DNA from: Algoriphagus hitonicola
GTDB lineage: Bacteria; Bacteroidota; Bacteroidia; Cytophagales; Cyclobacteriaceae
Direction: 5' to 3'
Assembly (NCBI RefSeq): GCF_900113375.1
Contig: NZ_FOPC01000016.1
Coordinates: 1-64,000 of the forward strand
DNA length: 64,000 nt
Made by a program: the position numbers and the translations under genes. Below the pieces are notes generated by a model. It saw nothing but the letters and a program-made list of their open reading frames with translations. It had not been told where the DNA came from and made no database searches. Shown here in pieces: positions 52,859 to 61,255 of this stretch (the first letter of the stretch is position 1; each line of letters begins with the position of its first letter).

Positions 52859-53993
52859 GTCGACTTAAATTTATTTCATAATAACAACAGTTGAGTATAA
52901 TAGGGATAACTCCTAAGATACTATAGGGATATTGAAAAACAAACAATTCTTGACTAAAAGAAAAGGCAATAAAAATCATAATTAAATAGTGAAAAAGGCT
53001 ACTTTCAATTCTAAACGAACGCACTAAAATCACTAGATATAAAATAAATGAAATTATTCCGTTATCGAAAAGTAAAGCAATATACGAATTGTGAGGCTGA
53101 ACATACCAGCCTCCTCTAAAGAGATAATTTGACCTCACACTGGTAATACCAGACCCCAAAATAGGATTTTCAATGAATCCTTCATAAGCGGCCCTCCACA
53201 TTAAAAACCTATTGTAAACTGTGGAAAACGACATCAAAACATCAAATATAGATACCAGTAAGATAGACACCGTAAGAATAATAGCTGCTACATAAACAAA
53301 TTGAAGTTTAAATCTACTAAATAGATAGTAAAAAATTAAAAATATTACTACTAAAATAACTGTTTTGGAAAATGAAATGATGACACCAGTTGTAGCTAAA
53401 AAAAGGACAACATATCTTATCATATTTTTAAAGAAAATCAAACTCATCACACCCCATATTACCATACCAAAAGTGGCATAATTTTGATCTTGAGCATATC
53501 CCCCAAACCGGATCCCCAAAACACTTTCCTCCTCCTCCATTCCTGATTTGACCTCTCCTTGAAAAGGGAGCTGCTCAAATCCTAAAAATTGGAGCACTAA
53601 GGAGCTCCACAAAATAAATCCACCTACAAGAAAGAAATACTTGATCCATTTTTGGTCAATCCTTTCCCAATACAATGCAAAAACGATTACGGCGATGAAG
53701 TTATAGAGATAAAGAATTACAGAACTTATAAAAATATCTTGCCTGACATCAAATGGATTAAACAACCAACCTAAATTTGAAAGAAAAACCAAAAACATCA
53801 ATGTAAAAAACAACACGATATCTTTCCTCTGACCAACAACGTGGATAAACTTATTTTTGATAAAAAATATAAGTTTATTTAAAATCAAAAATAAAAATAG
53901 AATAAAATTAATATACCTTAAATCAACAAAAGGTACAAACTCTCTATTAAAGAGTAAAAAAATATAAATAAATGAAGCTACGTAAAATAGCAC
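52818..53993 (-). CDS. O-antigen polymerase-family protein (Wzy of cluster B)
   Basis: A polytopic protein of 391 residues with about ten hydrophobic segments. The periplasmic loop ENPILGSGITSVRSNYLF followed by QPHNSYIALLFDNG carries the conserved GxG, His-Asn and Gly positions of the Wzy_C/O-antigen ligase family. It lies 1 bp after a GT2 gene. It is shorter than and clearly different from the cluster A polymerase. Its role is to join repeat units at the periplasmic face. Confidence 0.85.
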   Translation of the reverse strand: MLFYVASFIYIFLLFNREFVPFVDLRYINFILFLFLILNKLIFFIKNKFIHVVGQRKDIVLFFTLMFLVFLSNLGWLFNPFDVRQDIFISSVILYLYNFIAVIVFALYWERIDQKWIKYFFLVGGFILWSSLVLQFLGFEQLPFQGEVKSGMEEEESVLGIRFGGYAQDQNYATFGMVIWGVMSLIFFKNMIRYVVLFLATTGVIISFSKTVILVVIFLIFYYLFSRFKLQFVYVAAIILTVSILLVSIFDVLMSFSTVYNRFLMWRAAYEGFIENPILGSGITSVRSNYLFRGGWYVQPHNSYIALLFDNGIISFILYLVILVRSFRIESSLFHYLIMIFIAFSFSQELFVFQYPYSILGVIPIILNCCYYEINLSRLEIREKQEDYILD

Positions 53994-53994
53994 G

Positions 53995-54945
53995 TTATGA
54001 CAAAACTTTTTTGGAAATGGAAAAAACCAATTTCTGAATAAACCCTGGCATTAAGGCCAAACTTCCAAATCCAAAATAGTGCAAATAGGCTACCTCAGCG
54101 TAAAAGTAAGACATATCGCGTAACTTTAATTTTCCAATTTTTAATTTTTTTATCAAACCAAACCGAATATGAAAATTTGAAAATAATTTCAAGGCTCTAA
54201 CTTTAGACCTACTAAGTTTTTGAGTCTTGTCCAGCAATTTTCTTACTTCTTGATAAATACAGTTATTTGCTATTTGAGGAATTGTATTGACAGTAACATG
54301 GGAGTCTTCTCTATGGTAAATGGCTGTAGGGATAGGTTTACAGACAAGTCGATCAGTCAAAAAAAGTAAATTCATCCAAGTGGTGACATCTCCTCCTCGA
54401 ATGCAACGATTTTCAGGAAAACCACCAATATCTTGAATTAACTTTCTCTTGATTGCAACGGTATTCGTATGAATAGGTATTTTAAAATCAGCACTGAATT
54501 TTAAAAATTGGATAAAACCCAAAACGACTATTCCCTTTTCTTTAAACTTTTCAGAAAACCCATTTAATTCATGTCTACCATCAGGAAAAGAGTCATACCA
54601 TCCGGTACTAACCACTCCCCTATTGTCTAAGTGCATCAATTCCATAATTAAATTCAAATGGTTTGGCAACCATTCATCATCGGCATCAAGAAATGTAATC
54701 CAATCAAAACTAGATTGCCGGATACCTTCGTTTCTGGCTGCATAGCCACCTGATCCAGCTGTTGAACGCTTAAAAATCTTAATTCTAGGATCAGAAATAT
54801 CTTTTATTAAATCTATACCCTTATCAATAGAGGCGTCATCAATGACCAATAATTCGAAGTTTTTAAAATCTTGATTCAGTACTGAATTTACCGAACGCAG
54901 GATTTGGGAACGATTATTATGGACCGGAATAATCACAGAAATCAT
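53995..54945 (-). CDS. Family 2 glycosyltransferase
   Basis: This 316-residue GT-A protein contains ISVIIPVHNNRSQILRSVNS (2-21), VIDDAS near residue 36 and the metal-binding FLDADDEWLPNH (about 88-99). An acceptor-side GGFPENRCIRGGDVTTWMNL region is typical of GT2 capsule enzymes. It lies 15 bp after the Wzz gene. The donor sugar is unknown. Confidence 0.87.
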   Translation of the reverse strand: MISVIIPVHNNRSQILRSVNSVLNQDFKNFELLVIDDASIDKGIDLIKDISDPRIKIFKRSTAGSGGYAARNEGIRQSSFDWITFLDADDEWLPNHLNLIMELMHLDNRGVVSTGWYDSFPDGRHELNGFSEKFKEKGIVVLGFIQFLKFSADFKIPIHTNTVAIKRKLIQDIGGFPENRCIRGGDVTTWMNLLFLTDRLVCKPIPTAIYHREDSHVTVNTIPQIANNCIYQEVRKLLDKTQKLSRSKVRALKLFSNFHIRFGLIKKLKIGKLKLRDMSYFYAEVAYLHYFGFGSLALMPGFIQKLVFSISKKVLS

Positions 54946-54960
54946 AAAATTAGAATCAAC

Positions 54961-56055
54961 TTAATCCTCCTCAAAAAGATAATTTGAAATCAGGATATAA
55001 GAAACTGCTAAAAAAGCTCCTAAAACTACAGATCCAATAAAAATGAAAAGCATGTTGGGCCCTGACTTACTTTGCGGTACACTTACAGGATCAATAACTG
55101 AGAATATAGGGGTATTTTTTGAAACTTGGATCTTAGCTTGCTCTAATTGCTTGGCTAAGTCAGAATATACAGAAAAAACAAGATTAAACTCAGACTCCAA
55201 TCTTTGTAGTTCTGTTTGAGCAAAGGCTGTGACAAGTCCCTGATTTCTATCTTTAAAATTTGCTAACCGTGACTGAGATTTTTCAAATTCCTCTTTTTTC
55301 TCATCATATTGTTTTTGGATAAACTCATATTGGACTTTGGCGTCGGCAACTTTGAAGGCTATTAATTCATCTTGAAGTTCTCTTTCTACCAATTTGGCAA
55401 TTTGAGCTGCAAGAATTGGGTCCGACATAGTGACTGATAAGGTAACAATTCCTTCTTTTAAATTGGGAGAGATTTCTGTTACTTCTTGTATCTTTTTTAA
55501 AGGAAAACGATCATTTGAATTAATTTGCAGGATGTTTTGCTCCTCTATGGGTTTTTCAACTTCAGACAAGGATACAGGCCCCATAAAATTATTTTTTAGA
55601 ATACTTGGAAGACCCAAAGTATATTTTTTTAAATAGAATAATCCTGAGGGAGTATAATATTCATTAAAATACTTTCGAATTGTAATACTGTCATTTAATT
55701 CCGAAATATAAACTTGAGAATTTAGCAGTTTTAATTTAAAAGGAAGACTTTCCGAAATTTTCGGATACAGCGATGGAGGAATACTAGATCCCCCCGCACT
55801 AGCATTTCCCAAATTAATCCCAGCCAAAGATGCAAGACCACTCATATTTCCTCCTAAAGTGCCTTGATCCCGAGTTTGAGGGATAAATGTAGTGGAAGAG
55901 GTATACTCCGTTTCAGATAGGAAACCGAACATGATTCCAATAAACACAAAGGCCATCGTAATCATGATTAATGGTTTTCTTTTTCTTTTAAGAAGGAATA
56001 TAATTTCCCTCAGATTTATTTCTTCAGCATTTTGCTTGGTAGCCTTTTTATTCAT
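54961..56055 (-). CDS. wzz: Wzz-type chain-length determinant without kinase domain
   Basis: The 364-residue protein has membrane segments at about 34-52 and 337-357 flanking a periplasmic region with heptad-like coiled-coil (about 225-300, KVQYEFIQKQYDEKKEEF). The Pro-rich segment PVSVPQSKSGPN before the second membrane helix is the usual PCP motif. No ATPase domain follows and no separate BY-kinase gene is nearby, so it is a PCP-1-like protein, in contrast to the kinase-bearing Wzc of cluster A. It is 7 bp after a GT2 gene. Confidence 0.88.
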   Translation of the reverse strand: MNKKATKQNAEEINLREIIFLLKRKRKPLIMITMAFVFIGIMFGFLSETEYTSSTTFIPQTRDQGTLGGNMSGLASLAGINLGNASAGGSSIPPSLYPKISESLPFKLKLLNSQVYISELNDSITIRKYFNEYYTPSGLFYLKKYTLGLPSILKNNFMGPVSLSEVEKPIEEQNILQINSNDRFPLKKIQEVTEISPNLKEGIVTLSVTMSDPILAAQIAKLVERELQDELIAFKVADAKVQYEFIQKQYDEKKEEFEKSQSRLANFKDRNQGLVTAFAQTELQRLESEFNLVFSVYSDLAKQLEQAKIQVSKNTPIFSVIDPVSVPQSKSGPNMLFIFIGSVVLGAFLAVSYILISNYLFEED

Positions 56056-56062
56056 TGTTGTA

Positions 56063-56935
56063 TTAACTTCTCTCTAGTTCCTTTTTAAGAAAAATAATTC
56101 GAATTAATTCAGAAAAAGCAGCAAATTCAATCCTCCATTTTACGATAAGCACAGCAATCCTTTCAGTAAGTGGAACATTCTCAAATTTGGTTACTGTCTT
56201 AATTGGAGCCAGAAAAGCTACAAGATGTGAATTTATTCTTCTAGTTAAAGGCAATTTTTTATAAGTTAGGTGATAATATCCCCCTATTGTACGTCGCCTT
56301 TTTGCACACAATTCAGCTATTGTTTTCCGAGCGGGATGACGAACAACCACATCTTGTGCAAACGCAATGTGCTCTCCTGCACCGACCACAGCAGAGGTCC
56401 ATTCCATATCTGCCCCAGAAAGCTTGCTTTGATCAAAAAATCCAAACTTTAAAAAAAGATCCCTCCTGACAATCAAATTTGCTGTGACCGATTTATTGAA
56501 TTTTCTAATGTTCTCCTGTTGCCTAAAGGCATAATGCTTTTCAAAAAGGAAAGCGAGTTCATGCCCATCTTCTTCCTTGAATAAGTCTATATGACCACCT
56601 AGTAGTCCTATCTGAGGATTTGTATCAAAAACTCCAATGGCGTTTTTTAGCCAATCGGGATCTGCGATACAATCAGAATCAATAAATGCCAACAGGGGTG
56701 TTTCTGCCAATTTAATTCCAGTATTTCTAGCTGCATAGGACCCTTTCTTATCCTCTTTTACCAAATACCCATTGGATGGCATATTAATATCATGAATCTC
56801 AGAAGAAGAATCATTGTTTATGATATAAATATTAAAATTTTTCTTTTCTAGCGATTGTTTTTCCAAAGAAGCCAAACAAAATGCCAGCCTATCCCAATCT
56901 TGATAAGTGGGTATAATCACTGAAATTAATTTCAC
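56063..56935 (-). CDS. Family 2 glycosyltransferase
   Basis: At 290 residues, it has SVIIPTYQDWDRLAFCLASL (5-24), the AARNTGI segment and the metal-binding FIDSDCIADPDWL (about 88-100), then GGHIDLF and SGADMEWTSAV near the acceptor side. The start codon overlaps the pyruvyltransferase stop by 4 bp. Its donor sugar is not evident. Confidence 0.87.
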   Translation of the reverse strand: MKLISVIIPTYQDWDRLAFCLASLEKQSLEKKNFNIYIINNDSSSEIHDINMPSNGYLVKEDKKGSYAARNTGIKLAETPLLAFIDSDCIADPDWLKNAIGVFDTNPQIGLLGGHIDLFKEEDGHELAFLFEKHYAFRQQENIRKFNKSVTANLIVRRDLFLKFGFFDQSKLSGADMEWTSAVVGAGEHIAFAQDVVVRHPARKTIAELCAKRRRTIGGYYHLTYKKLPLTRRINSHLVAFLAPIKTVTKFENVPLTERIAVLIVKWRIEFAAFSELIRIIFLKKELERS

Positions 56936-58074
56936 GAAGTCAAAAGATTAAAAACCTTTTCCCACATTTCGACTGATAACCTTTTTTGAATTACAGCCTG
57001 TTCTTTAAGATTTTGGGTAATATTTGACCGTGAAGGTTTCTCTAGAATCATTTTTAGTTTTTCCTTATAGTATTCCGATGATTCTGAAACCGAACATAAA
57101 CCTTCCTTATAGTGATAATCTTCAAATAACATTTCATATTTGTGACTCCAACCAGTAGCTAAACAAGGCACTCCCTGAGCCAATGCACTCACTAAACCAT
57201 GGAATCTGGAGGTTATTACAGCATATGAATCTCCAATTATGCCTTTCACCTTAATTGGGTTCTCATCTTGTATAATTTTAATTTGTTTTGATAAATCTAG
57301 ATTAATCATATTAGCAATATTTTTATCCATATTGCTTTCATGAATCAAAAAATAAGGCTGAAAATTCATATCTTGAATCAATCTTATAATTTCAGATAAA
57401 AATTTTGGATAAGCCACATTATCATTTTCATTTTCAGTCTCCATCATTTTTTGATTTGGTATGATAGCCACTGACTTTTCTGGATCAATTTGGTGATCGA
57501 AAGACTTACCTCCGAGAAGATTTGAAAAGTCTGGCGCTAAAAAGAAATTAGACCCTGAATCAGCCAATTCTTCCAAATAATTATAGGATATTCTATCCCT
57601 TGCAAAAATTAAATCAGCATTCTCCAAAATCAGCTTCATTTTTACTCGAAGCTCTTTATCAGTAAATGGACCAAAAGCTTGAGGCAATAAAATGACTTTT
57701 TTCCCTTGAATTTTCCATTTTTGGATCGAATCCGCCAATCTTATACCTGCCTTTTTAGCTCCCCATTTATCCCCAAAAGCAAATCCTGAACCATCCAAAA
57801 CAACATCTACTTCTTCCTCCAAAACTAATCTTAAAATCTTTCTGAGTTTTTTTGGAAATCGATTAAGAAAAGGTTCAAAATTAATTCCTTTTCTTATTAT
57901 AGTTGTTTTTATCAAAATACCAGATTTCAGTAATTTAGTAATAGGAACTCTGGAATTAGATTCCATTACAAAAACTGCTTCAGGAATTCTAGGCTTTATT
58001 TGATCAAGGATAGCAAAAAGCATCAACTCAGCTCCTTTATTAATAAATTCTACACCCCTTAGCTCAATTATCAT
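56932..58074 (-). CDS. Polysaccharide pyruvyltransferase (CsaB/WcaK family)
   Basis: The 380-residue protein starts with IIELRGVEFINKGAELMLFA, has VDVVLDGSGFAFGDKWG and FARDRISYNYL in the N-terminal half and SRFHGLVSALAQGVPCLATG in the C-terminal half, all typical of the PS_pyruv_trans family (GT-B-like fold, GAEL and RxHG landmarks). It would add a pyruvate ketal from phosphoenolpyruvate to a sugar, giving the glycan negative charge. It overlaps the nitroreductase gene upstream by 11 bp, so both proteins are made together. Confidence 0.88.
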   Translation of the reverse strand: MIIELRGVEFINKGAELMLFAILDQIKPRIPEAVFVMESNSRVPITKLLKSGILIKTTIIRKGINFEPFLNRFPKKLRKILRLVLEEEVDVVLDGSGFAFGDKWGAKKAGIRLADSIQKWKIQGKKVILLPQAFGPFTDKELRVKMKLILENADLIFARDRISYNYLEELADSGSNFFLAPDFSNLLGGKSFDHQIDPEKSVAIIPNQKMMETENENDNVAYPKFLSEIIRLIQDMNFQPYFLIHESNMDKNIANMINLDLSKQIKIIQDENPIKVKGIIGDSYAVITSRFHGLVSALAQGVPCLATGWSHKYEMLFEDYHYKEGLCSVSESSEYYKEKLKMILEKPSRSNITQNLKEQAVIQKRLSVEMWEKVFNLLTS

Positions 58075-59131
58075 AATTATACTTTCTAATATTTTTTAAT
58101 GATCTTTTCTCTGAAAAAGCAACCATCCCTTCAATATCGGGATAACCCACACCAATACACATAACAGGGCGCTGATATGTTTTTAAATTTAGGAATGATT
58201 TCATTTTTTCTTCCCTTTCTTCAATATCTGGCCAATTGATAGGACAACTTCCAAGGCCTAAGGTCTCCAAAGCGAGCATAAATACCATATTAGCTAGAGA
58301 TGCATCAATATAAATCAAATGTCTGTCTCTTTCATCAAAATAAGCATCTTGATTACCAATAACTACAATGAATGTTTGTATAGAATGTGAATATCCTTTG
58401 GTTCCCATTGGTAATTCAACTGCCTGAGCTACTAAATCCTTTCGATCAAAAATTCGATATTCAAAAGGCTGTCGATTACAGGCACTTGGAGCTTGAATAG
58501 CTGCCAAAATAGCTTTATCTATTAATTCTCTGGGCACAGGTTTTTCAATAAACCAGCGCACTGATCTTCGTTGCCTGTTTAATTCGTAAAATTCTTCGTA
58601 TGAAATTTTAGAATAATTTTGAAAATCTCTTTTGTAGGGAATAGATAAAGAACTAGTAATAGAATTGTCACTAAAATTTTTAGACTTGAAATTATTAAAT
58701 CTAACTTTCTCATTATTAATTTTAGGATGATCACCAACTACATTAAAATACTCATTGAGAACATCTAAAAACCATACTAGTTGTTTATTTTCCTTATCCT
58801 GATCAGACGTTGAAACACCGATATAGCAATCTACAGTCTCTTTAATATAATCAACAGCAAAAATTTTCTTTCTAGGTCGCATTAAAAGACCCTTTTCCAG
58901 TCTATGTATATTTCTTACAAGTAAATAATAATTGTTTTTACTATTTTTTGACTCCTTTAAATACTTTACTTTACCAGCGAGTACTGCATGAATTTCCCTT
59001 CTAAAACTTGGATTAATCACCAAATAATATATAGTAGATAAAAATGATGAATTATAAAAAAGAGGTGGAAGAATTTCTTTTACAATTTTGTTTCTTATTG
59101 TTTTTAGCTTATTGTTAATATTTTTTATCAT
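58064..59131 (-). CDS. Nitroreductase-family flavoprotein with an extra N-terminal region
   Basis: The 355-residue protein has a nitroreductase fold at about 185-355: RQRRSVRWF with the FMN-binding Arg cluster, AAIQAPSACNRQPFEYRIF, YIDASLANMVFMLALETLGL and PVMCIGVGYPD. The first ~180 residues are not part of that fold and include basic segments and LVRNIHRLEKGLLMRPR, whose role is unknown. Ordinary nitroreductases have about 180-220 residues, so it is almost twice as long. It is coupled to the pyruvyltransferase gene by an 11-bp overlap and to Wzx by 4 bp. A redox step on a sugar or a polyprenyl intermediate is conceivable but not shown. Confidence 0.82.
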   Translation of the reverse strand: MIKNINNKLKTIRNKIVKEILPPLFYNSSFLSTIYYLVINPSFRREIHAVLAGKVKYLKESKNSKNNYYLLVRNIHRLEKGLLMRPRKKIFAVDYIKETVDCYIGVSTSDQDKENKQLVWFLDVLNEYFNVVGDHPKINNEKVRFNNFKSKNFSDNSITSSLSIPYKRDFQNYSKISYEEFYELNRQRRSVRWFIEKPVPRELIDKAILAAIQAPSACNRQPFEYRIFDRKDLVAQAVELPMGTKGYSHSIQTFIVVIGNQDAYFDERDRHLIYIDASLANMVFMLALETLGLGSCPINWPDIEEREEKMKSFLNLKTYQRPVMCIGVGYPDIEGMVAFSEKRSLKNIRKYNYDN

Positions 59132-60582
59132 TTGACGACTTCTGCCTTTTTTGGTTTTAAAATAAAATAACTCTCTTTCAGCTCATCCCCCATCAGTATC
59201 CAGTTTATTATCATGTATATGACCAGCATAAGAATTGCACAAAAAAAGAAATGTAAGACAAAAAAATTATATGATATAAATCCTACTGCCAAACTAACCA
59301 ATAATCCTGATACAGGAGACCTTAAAGCTAAAAATAAATCAATTAATGATATTCCAATTAATTTTCTAAGGAAGTACTGGGCTATTATTACATTAATAAT
59401 TTTATTAATTAATATAGCAATAGAAGCTCCTATAATTCCATAATAATAAATTCCAAAACTTATAATTGGAACAAATAAAAAAACCGCTTTAAAAAATTGA
59501 ATTCTAAATTCAAGCTTTGCTCTCCCCATCCCTCTTATTAATACAGAGTTGCTATTAGCCATCATATGGAAGATAACTGACAAAGAGATAATCCTTAATG
59601 GAACAACAGTCTCCAACCATTTAACTCCAAAGAAATTTATAATAATTGGCTCTGAAAGAACCAAAAGTACAGCCATAATAGGATAGACTAGAAGACTATT
59701 ATATTTAACAACCTTTAGATAATAATTTTTTAAAGATTGAGGATCATTTTGTTTTAATCCATAAACTGGATACATTACTTTGTTCATAATGCCCATTAAT
59801 TCTTTTCTAAAAGTATCTGTTAATACAAATGCTAAGGTATAAGCTCCTAACACACTAGCGCTGAAAAATTTACCAATCAACAAATAATCAAATTTATCGA
59901 TTAGGTTATTGAAAAGATTAGTTCCAGTAGTATATATTCCAAATCCAAAAATATCATTAAAGGCTTCTTTCTCCCAAATAAACTTAGGGAACCAATTGGT
60001 GGCTCTGAAATACATTGGCATTGCAATCAGGAAAGTAGCAACAGAATTAAAAACCAAAGACCATACTCCGGCTCCTAATAATGCTAGGACCAAAGAAAGA
60101 ATTCCAGAAAATATACTTGAAAAATTATTGATAAAAGCCAATTTCTTAAAATTCATGGCCTTCGTTAACTGTGCATTATGCACCAAATTGATGGGGCTTG
60201 ACAGCACCCCTAAAGACAATAAAGGGATAATTTTTTCAAGAATAGGCTCATTATAAAAATGAGATGCTAACGGCGCCACAGCAAATACCAAAACAATAAA
60301 AACAAAAAATGACCAAAATACACCCGTCCAAAATGCAGTATGAAAATGCGATTCTCTTATATCTTCATTTTTTCTTTGAACCAAAGCAGACCCAATTCCC
60401 AAATCATTAAAAACCTCAATAAAACTAATAAATACAACAGCCATACCTACCAATCCAAATTCCTCTGGAAATAAAAGTCTGGCAAGTAAAAGCTTTATAA
60501 TAAAGCTAAATGACTTATTAATAAAAACTTGGAAAGAATTCCAGAAAACTCCTTTTAAAATTCTAATTTTTAGTGCTACCAA
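59128..60582 (-). CDS. wzx: Wzx-type lipid-linked oligosaccharide flippase (MOP superfamily)
   Basis: A membrane protein of 484 residues with 12-14 hydrophobic segments. The start LKGVFWNSFQVFINKSFSFI, followed by LLARLLFPEEFGLVGMAVVF, and later IGSALVQRK identify the Wzx/MOP group (MATE-like fold) that flips undecaprenyl-linked repeat units to the periplasm. No ATG is available; a TTG at 60582 lies three codons after an in-frame stop, and is thus the probable start. It overlaps the nitroreductase gene by 4 bp. Confidence 0.88.
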   Translation of the reverse strand: MVALKIRILKGVFWNSFQVFINKSFSFIIKLLLARLLFPEEFGLVGMAVVFISFIEVFNDLGIGSALVQRKNEDIRESHFHTAFWTGVFWSFFVFIVLVFAVAPLASHFYNEPILEKIIPLLSLGVLSSPINLVHNAQLTKAMNFKKLAFINNFSSIFSGILSLVLALLGAGVWSLVFNSVATFLIAMPMYFRATNWFPKFIWEKEAFNDIFGFGIYTTGTNLFNNLIDKFDYLLIGKFFSASVLGAYTLAFVLTDTFRKELMGIMNKVMYPVYGLKQNDPQSLKNYYLKVVKYNSLLVYPIMAVLLVLSEPIIINFFGVKWLETVVPLRIISLSVIFHMMANSNSVLIRGMGRAKLEFRIQFFKAVFLFVPIISFGIYYYGIIGASIAILINKIINVIIAQYFLRKLIGISLIDLFLALRSPVSGLLVSLAVGFISYNFFVLHFFFCAILMLVIYMIINWILMGDELKESYFILKPKKAEVVK

Positions 60583-60595
60583 ATAGTTTATTATT

Positions 60596-61204
60596 TTATT
60601 CCTTTGCAGGAACTCCCTTAATAGTTAAAGGGCCAGTATAATCTTTAGTCACCACCGCTCCTGCCCCTACCACCACCTCATCGCCAATTTCAATTCCAGG
60701 CAATAAAACTGCTCCCGCACCAATTCGGCACATTTTCCCCACTTTTACTCCTCCCAAAAGTATAGCTCCCGGTCCTATTTCTGTATATTCTCCGATTTCA
60801 CATTCATGATGAACATGCGCTCTGGTATTCACTAAAACTCCCTTGCCAAGCCTCGCTTCAGGCCCACAAAAAGCAAACTCCATCAAATCTGAGCTTTCAG
60901 CAAATAAAGATTGATTAATAGAAGATGAACTTAAAATCGGAATATATTCCCCTGCAAGCTGTTGCAATTTTTCACTTAGATACTTCCTATGAATAGGATT
61001 TCCTACTCCAAGACAGAATTGGGGGTCCTTCTGCATAATTTGAGTCAAAACTTCCTCATCAGTGATTACTTTTCCTCCATACGTGAAATGATCCTTTTTC
61101 ATAACATCCTCATCAAAAAAATAAATGGAATCTGCCGGATAGCCCTTGGCAATCAAAAGTGAGTAAACCTCCAATCCATGTCCTCCAGCTCCAGCGATAA
61201 TCAT
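60596..61204 (-). CDS. PglD/NeuD-like sugar acetyltransferase
   Basis: The 202-residue protein has an N-terminal Rossmann-like part with IIAGAGGHGLEV (2-13) and a C-terminal left-handed beta-helix of hexapeptide repeats (ARLGKGVLVNTRAHVHHECE, IGPGAILLGGVKVG, GAGAVVTKDY) ending KGVPAKE. The His pair in HVHHECEIG is the catalytic-base position of PglD. It likely N- or O-acetylates a sugar nucleotide of cluster B. Directly before its start is a strong hairpin (61217-61247), so expression may depend on read-through from ugd. Confidence 0.9.
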   Translation of the reverse strand: MIIAGAGGHGLEVYSLLIAKGYPADSIYFFDEDVMKKDHFTYGGKVITDEEVLTQIMQKDPQFCLGVGNPIHRKYLSEKLQQLAGEYIPILSSSSINQSLFAESSDLMEFAFCGPEARLGKGVLVNTRAHVHHECEIGEYTEIGPGAILLGGVKVGKMCRIGAGAVLLPGIEIGDEVVVGAGAVVTKDYTGPLTIKGVPAKE

Positions 61205-61216
61205 TTTTAAAATATA

Positions 61217-61247
61217 AAATCTCCTCGATCATACACCGAGGAGATTT
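61217..61247 (-). terminator. Strong hairpin between ugd and the acetyltransferase (terminator or attenuator)
   Basis: A perfect 11-bp stem (61217-61227 with 61237-61247, AAATCTCCTCG/CGAGGAGATTT) with a 9-base loop lies 8 bp beyond the ugd stop and 12 bp before the next ATG. On the minus strand it is followed by TTTATATTTTAAAAATG, a T-rich tail. It has the form of an intrinsic terminator and yet all genes on either side run in the same direction. Confidence 0.7.
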
Positions 61248-61255
61248 CATTTTAA

